DNA of 64,000 nucleotides from Limimaricola sp. (GTDB taxonomy: Bacteria > Pseudomonadota > Alphaproteobacteria > Rhodobacterales > Rhodobacteraceae), in contig NZ_WGLM01000002.1 of the NCBI RefSeq assembly GCF_016125575.1, forward strand, positions 310,001 to 374,000, in the 5' to 3' direction. This document shows positions 60,697 through 64,000 of this stretch, in pieces. How positions within the stretch are numbered: position 1 is the stretch's first letter; every line of letters begins with the position of its first letter. The notes under the pieces were generated by a model. It was not told the DNA's origin. It saw only the letters and a list, made by a program, of their open reading frames with translations, and searched no databases. The translations under genes and the position numbers were made by a program.

Positions 60697-63600
60697 GGTT
60701 CAGCATCACCCGGATTTCCACGAGCCTGCCCGCGATCCTCAAGGATCGGTCGTCGGGGCCGGATCTGGGCCAGGTCTTCGATGCGATCGTGGTGGGCTCG
60801 GGCTATGGCGGGGCGATTTCAGCGGCCAAGCTGGCGCTGGCCGGGCGCAAGGTGCTGCTGCTGGAGCGGGGCCGCGAGATCCTGCCCGGCGATTATCCCC
60901 GCACGCTGGCCGAGGCGCAGCAGGAAACCCAGATCACCACCGCGCAGGCGGGCCGGTTGACCCGCGTGAACGGCATGCTCGACCTGCGCATCAACAAGGA
61001 CATGAGCGTTGTCGTCGGCTGCGGCCTTGGCGGCACCTCGCTGATCAACGCCAATGTCTCGATCAGCCCGGTCGAGGGCGTGTTCACCCAGACCGAAACC
61101 GGCCCGGACGGCAAGGAACGCCATCTGTGGCCCAAGGCGTTTCGCGTCGCCGCCGACGGCACGCCCATCGCCACGCCGCTGGCGGCCGAATATGCCGAGG
61201 CCATCGCGGGGCTGGGGGCGCAGCCATTGCCGGCCAGCAAGACCTTTCCCAAGATCGAGGCGCTGAAGAAGGCCGCCGACGAGCTTGGGTATCCGTTCGA
61301 GCGGCCGCCGATCAACGTGACTTTCGCTGACGGCAAGAACCATTTCGGCAACTTCCAGCCAGTCTGCACCGATTGCGGCGATTGCTGTTCGGGCTGCAAT
61401 TACGGCGCGAAGAACACCACGCTGATGAATTACCTGCCCTTTGCCGCCGCGAACGGGGCCGAGATCGTGACCGAGGCCGAGGTGTTCACGGTGGCGCAGG
61501 AGGGCGGCCTCTGGGAGGTCCGCATCAACGCCTTCGGCCAGCCGGCCAAGGACGGGTTTGACGTGAAGGCGCAGCTTGTCGTGCTGGCGGCGGGCACGCT
61601 GGGATCGACCGAGATCCTCAAGCGGTCCGAGGCGGCGGGGCTGAAGCTGGCCTCGGGCGCGCTGGGCCTTGGGTTTTCCGGCAATGGCGACGTGCTGGGC
61701 TTCGGCTTTGACGCCAACCGCGAGACGGATGCCGCCAAGGCCCCCAGCCCGATCTACAGCATCGGCGCAGGTGTCAACGCGCCCGACCAGCCGCAATATG
61801 CGCCGGGGCCCTGCATCACCGGCGCCATCCGCATCGACATGGGGCCCGGCGACGCGGTGCGCGATGGCGTCCTGATCGAGGAGGGCGTCGCGCCCGGGCC
61901 ATTGTCGCTGATCTATCCGGGCATCTTCTTCATCCAGGACGCGGTGAACAGCAACCTGATGCGCTTTCCCGACGCACAGCGCCGGATGGAGGACATTCAG
62001 AACCTCGGCAACGACCTGCTGGGGATGAAGGACCTCTCGGATCTCGCCTATACCGGCGCGGTCGCCAATACGCAGTCCTACCTGCTGATGTCGCATGACG
62101 ATGCCGGGGGCAAACTGTGCTTCAACGCCCAGACCGACAGTATCTGGGTCGACTGGCCGGGCGTGGGCAGCCGGTTTCCGTTTCCGCGCGACAACGACAT
62201 CCTGCGGCAGGCCAGCGATACGATCTGGGCCAACTACGTGGCCAACCCGCTGTGGGACGAGGCGTTCGGCTGGAAGGTCATCTCGACCCACCCGGTCGGC
62301 GGCTGCCGCATGGCCGACAGCGCCGAAGACGGTGTCGTCAACGCCGATTGCCACGTCTTCACCGGCACGGGCGACGAGGTTTATGACGGGCTGATGGTCT
62401 GCGACGGGGCGGTGATCCCCTCGGCGCTGGGGGTCAACCCGCTGCTGACGATCAGCGCGGTGACGATCCGGGCGATGGACAGGCTGATTGCCAAGCGCAA
62501 CTGGCCGGTCACGTCCAGTCCCAAACCGGCCGCGTCGACCTCGCCGAAGGTAAATCTGACACCGCTTGAACCGGCCCCCTTCGCGGCGCTCGAGACGGCC
62601 CTGAATTACGCAGCAGAGCGGCTGGGGCAGGCGATTCTGGGCATAGCGCTGGGGCGGGGCGGAACGGTCAAGACCGAGCTCTTCGACGCGGCCCGGACCT
62701 TTGTCAAAGACCATGTTTCCGGCTGGCAGCAGCCGATCGCACTCGGCCTGATCAACAAAGCCGAGAAGGCGGCGGACATGAAAGACGATTTCCTGCCCGC
62801 TTTTGAAACCCTCAAAGGATACGTCACCAAGATTCAGGGCGTTCTGACCGGCGGGGGCGCGTCATCAAGCGATGATGTCGCCGCGGCCCTGCTGGGCGTG
62901 GTCGAGGAGATCGTGGGCGAACTGTCATCGGGCCTGTCGTTTTCCGAAACCATGTCAGGGGCGGTGGCGCAGCTTCCCCAAAGGCCGCACCCGGTCTCCG
63001 ATCCTTACCGGATCGGCGCGGCGCAGGGCGCAGTCGAAGGGGCGACCATCGAGGCCCTTTTCGTCGTTTCGACACCGGATGTCGACGACATGATGAAGGA
63101 TCCACGCCATCCTACCGCGTTGGGCGGATCGCTGGTGGTGGCCGGCACTCTGCCGGGGCTGCCGGCGGGCACCTACACCCTGTCTGATGGCACGTTCGAG
63201 CTGCTCAGGCAGGACGACACCGAGGTGGACCGCTGGCTGATGACCTATGCCGGTAAATTCCACGACGGCCTGACGTTTTCGGGCTACAAGGTGTTGCAGC
63301 GCCGACCGGGCAGCAACTGGTGGACCGACCTGACGACGCTGAACGTCGATATCTTCGATGCTTCGGGCAGCGCCGGGGTGCCGCTGGCCCGCGGGCAGCT
63401 GACACTGGGCGTGCAGGACTTCGTGCGGCAAAGCCAGACTATTCGCGCCGCGTTCAACGGCGCGCTTGGCGAGATGGGCATTTTCAACAAGGTGATCGAG
63501 GCCATCGAGGGGCATTCGCTGAAGACCCTCGTCAGGTCCTCCGACTTTCTCAACGGGCTGGCCCGCTTCGGGTTGAAGACCTATGGGACCGATGCGCAGG

Positions 63601-64000
63601 GCAACCTTCTGCCGCAGGCCAATGCCCTTGCCGCGCTTGCCGATATCGACGCGCCCATGCTGTTTGCCACGCTGATCTTCGAGGCCTATGGCGGGCTGCC
63701 GGCCTACCTCTACAACTATCCCGCCCGCAACGTGCCCGCTGGCGCGATGCCCCGTCCCGACGGCGGAACGCTGCCCGGCTTCCCGGAGATCAAGGCGCAG
63801 CCCCTGTCGGAAACCGTCGCGGGCGCGACGATGCAGCTAACCCGCTTTGAAGGGGGCAAGAAGGGGCCGGTGATCGTGGCCAACGGGCTGGGATTCCGCG
63901 GTCTGGGATTTGCCCTGATCAATCCCACCTCGAAGGCACCATCCTTCGTGCAAAGCCTGCTGAAGGAAGGTTACGACGTCTGGGTGTTCGACCATCGCGC
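60693..64000 (+). CDS. GMC oxidoreductase fused to an alpha/beta hydrolase (3' end outside window)
   Basis: GTG start overlapping the previous stop (GTGA); the frame stays open for 1102 codons to the window edge. FAD-binding motif at about 29-50 (DAIVVGSGYGGAISAAKLALAGRKVLLLE), GMC signature VVVGCGLGGTSLINANV, and a cysteine cluster VCTDCGDCCSGCNYGAKNTT (five Cys in 12 residues). The C-terminal FAD/catalytic block HPVGGCRMADSAEDGVV, then GLMVCDGAVIPSALGVNPLLTISA, ends the oxidase at about 600. Residues 620-1040 are unassigned; the end reads VIVANGLGFRGLGFAL and YDVWVFDHRA, the start of an alpha/beta hydrolase. Resembles cholesterol-oxidase-type GMC proteins; the substrate is unknown. Confidence 0.85.
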   Translation, partial: MRFSITRISTSLPAILKDRSSGPDLGQVFDAIVVGSGYGGAISAAKLALAGRKVLLLERGREILPGDYPRTLAEAQQETQITTAQAGRLTRVNGMLDLRINKDMSVVVGCGLGGTSLINANVSISPVEGVFTQTETGPDGKERHLWPKAFRVAADGTPIATPLAAEYAEAIAGLGAQPLPASKTFPKIEALKKAADELGYPFERPPINVTFADGKNHFGNFQPVCTDCGDCCSGCNYGAKNTTLMNYLPFAAANGAEIVTEAEVFTVAQEGGLWEVRINAFGQPAKDGFDVKAQLVVLAAGTLGSTEILKRSEAAGLKLASGALGLGFSGNGDVLGFGFDANRETDAAKAPSPIYSIGAGVNAPDQPQYAPGPCITGAIRIDMGPGDAVRDGVLIEEGVAPGPLSLIYPGIFFIQDAVNSNLMRFPDAQRRMEDIQNLGNDLLGMKDLSDLAYTGAVANTQSYLLMSHDDAGGKLCFNAQTDSIWVDWPGVGSRFPFPRDNDILRQASDTIWANYVANPLWDEAFGWKVISTHPVGGCRMADSAEDGVVNADCHVFTGTGDEVYDGLMVCDGAVIPSALGVNPLLTISAVTIRAMDRLIAKRNWPVTSSPKPAASTSPKVNLTPLEPAPFAALETALNYAAERLGQAILGIALGRGGTVKTELFDAARTFVKDHVSGWQQPIALGLINKAEKAADMKDDFLPAFETLKGYVTKIQGVLTGGGASSSDDVAAALLGVVEEIVGELSSGLSFSETMSGAVAQLPQRPHPVSDPYRIGAAQGAVEGATIEALFVVSTPDVDDMMKDPRHPTALGGSLVVAGTLPGLPAGTYTLSDGTFELLRQDDTEVDRWLMTYAGKFHDGLTFSGYKVLQRRPGSNWWTDLTTLNVDIFDASGSAGVPLARGQLTLGVQDFVRQSQTIRAAFNGALGEMGIFNKVIEAIEGHSLKTLVRSSDFLNGLARFGLKTYGTDAQGNLLPQANALAALADIDAPMLFATLIFEAYGGLPAYLYNYPARNVPAGAMPRPDGGTLPGFPEIKAQPLSETVAGATMQLTRFEGGKKGPVIVANGLGFRGLGFALINPTSKAPSFVQSLLKEGYDVWVFDHR

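Noticed and set aside
60819-62714. 631-codon open frame on the minus strand
   Set aside because: It is antisense to the GMC oxidoreductase, which has every expected motif; the minus translation is Arg/Gly/His-rich with no domain, a GC-rich shadow.

Overview
The window is GC-rich, densely packed chromosomal DNA from an alphaproteobacterium, almost certainly a member of the Rhodobacteraceae (Roseobacter/Rhodobacter/Paracoccus relatives). This rests on the gene orders glyQ - small membrane protein - glyS - PEP-utilizing enzyme and folB - folP - glmM, the use of FolE2 in place of FolE, TctE-type sensors, and the strong codon bias. No insertion sequence, prophage, CRISPR array or rRNA operon is visible.

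Layout. 1-5431: end of metZ, folE2 with a structured leader, a TPP-dependent decarboxylase, and a secreted peptidoglycan-binding protein whose protease domain looks dead. 5567-17576: glyQ/DUF6446/glyS, a PEP-utilizing enzyme with its own promoter, a SleB-type cell-wall hydrolase, folB-folP-glmM and an aldehyde dehydrogenase. 17578-28925: an EamA transporter, ilvC, a tandem Lrp pair, a class-V aminotransferase, a ubiquinone-type hydroxylase, a HAD nucleotidase, a GntR regulator, a large family-2 glycosyltransferase, carA, a YqeY-like protein and a DUF2244 protein. 29016-40516: ctaD, MAPEG, lipB, a peptidoglycan-binding secreted protein, tRNA-Leu(GAG), an AEC transporter, then the leftward run SPOR lipoprotein - D,D-carboxypeptidase - tmk - holB - tatD - MBL hydrolase, and tRNA-Ser(TGA). 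Most of this is housekeeping.

From about 40.5 kb to the end the content is accessory. There is an amine-oxidase-like flavoprotein and a TctD/TctE-like two-component pair facing an ABC uptake operon (ATPase, permease and two paralogous NMT1/TauA-like binding proteins). That operon is preceded by a previously unlabelled 24-codon cysteine-rich leader ORF, which overlaps the ATPase start. Further upstream is a double hairpin ending in eight Ts, which may be a small RNA with an anti-Shine-Dalgarno loop. Next come a receiver-less winged-helix regulator and an LrgA/LrgB pair.

The last section reads as a cyclic-nucleotide signalling module: two small membrane proteins with cNMP-binding domains, a SulP transporter fused to STAS and cNMP-binding domains, and a class III nucleotidyl cyclase fused to an AAA ATPase and a helical-repeat tail. 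Divergent from it are a metallophosphoesterase, whose first metal motif precedes any ordinary in-frame start codon, and a GMC oxidoreductase fused to an alpha/beta hydrolase that is still open after 1102 codons at the window edge.

Small repeats and sites: two near-identical REP-like terminator repeats (about 21.87 and 34.50 kb) plus a decayed third copy, a palindrome between ilvC and the Lrp pair, and palindromes beside the cNMP genes. All functions are read from the sequence and from knowledge of the families; no database search was possible.
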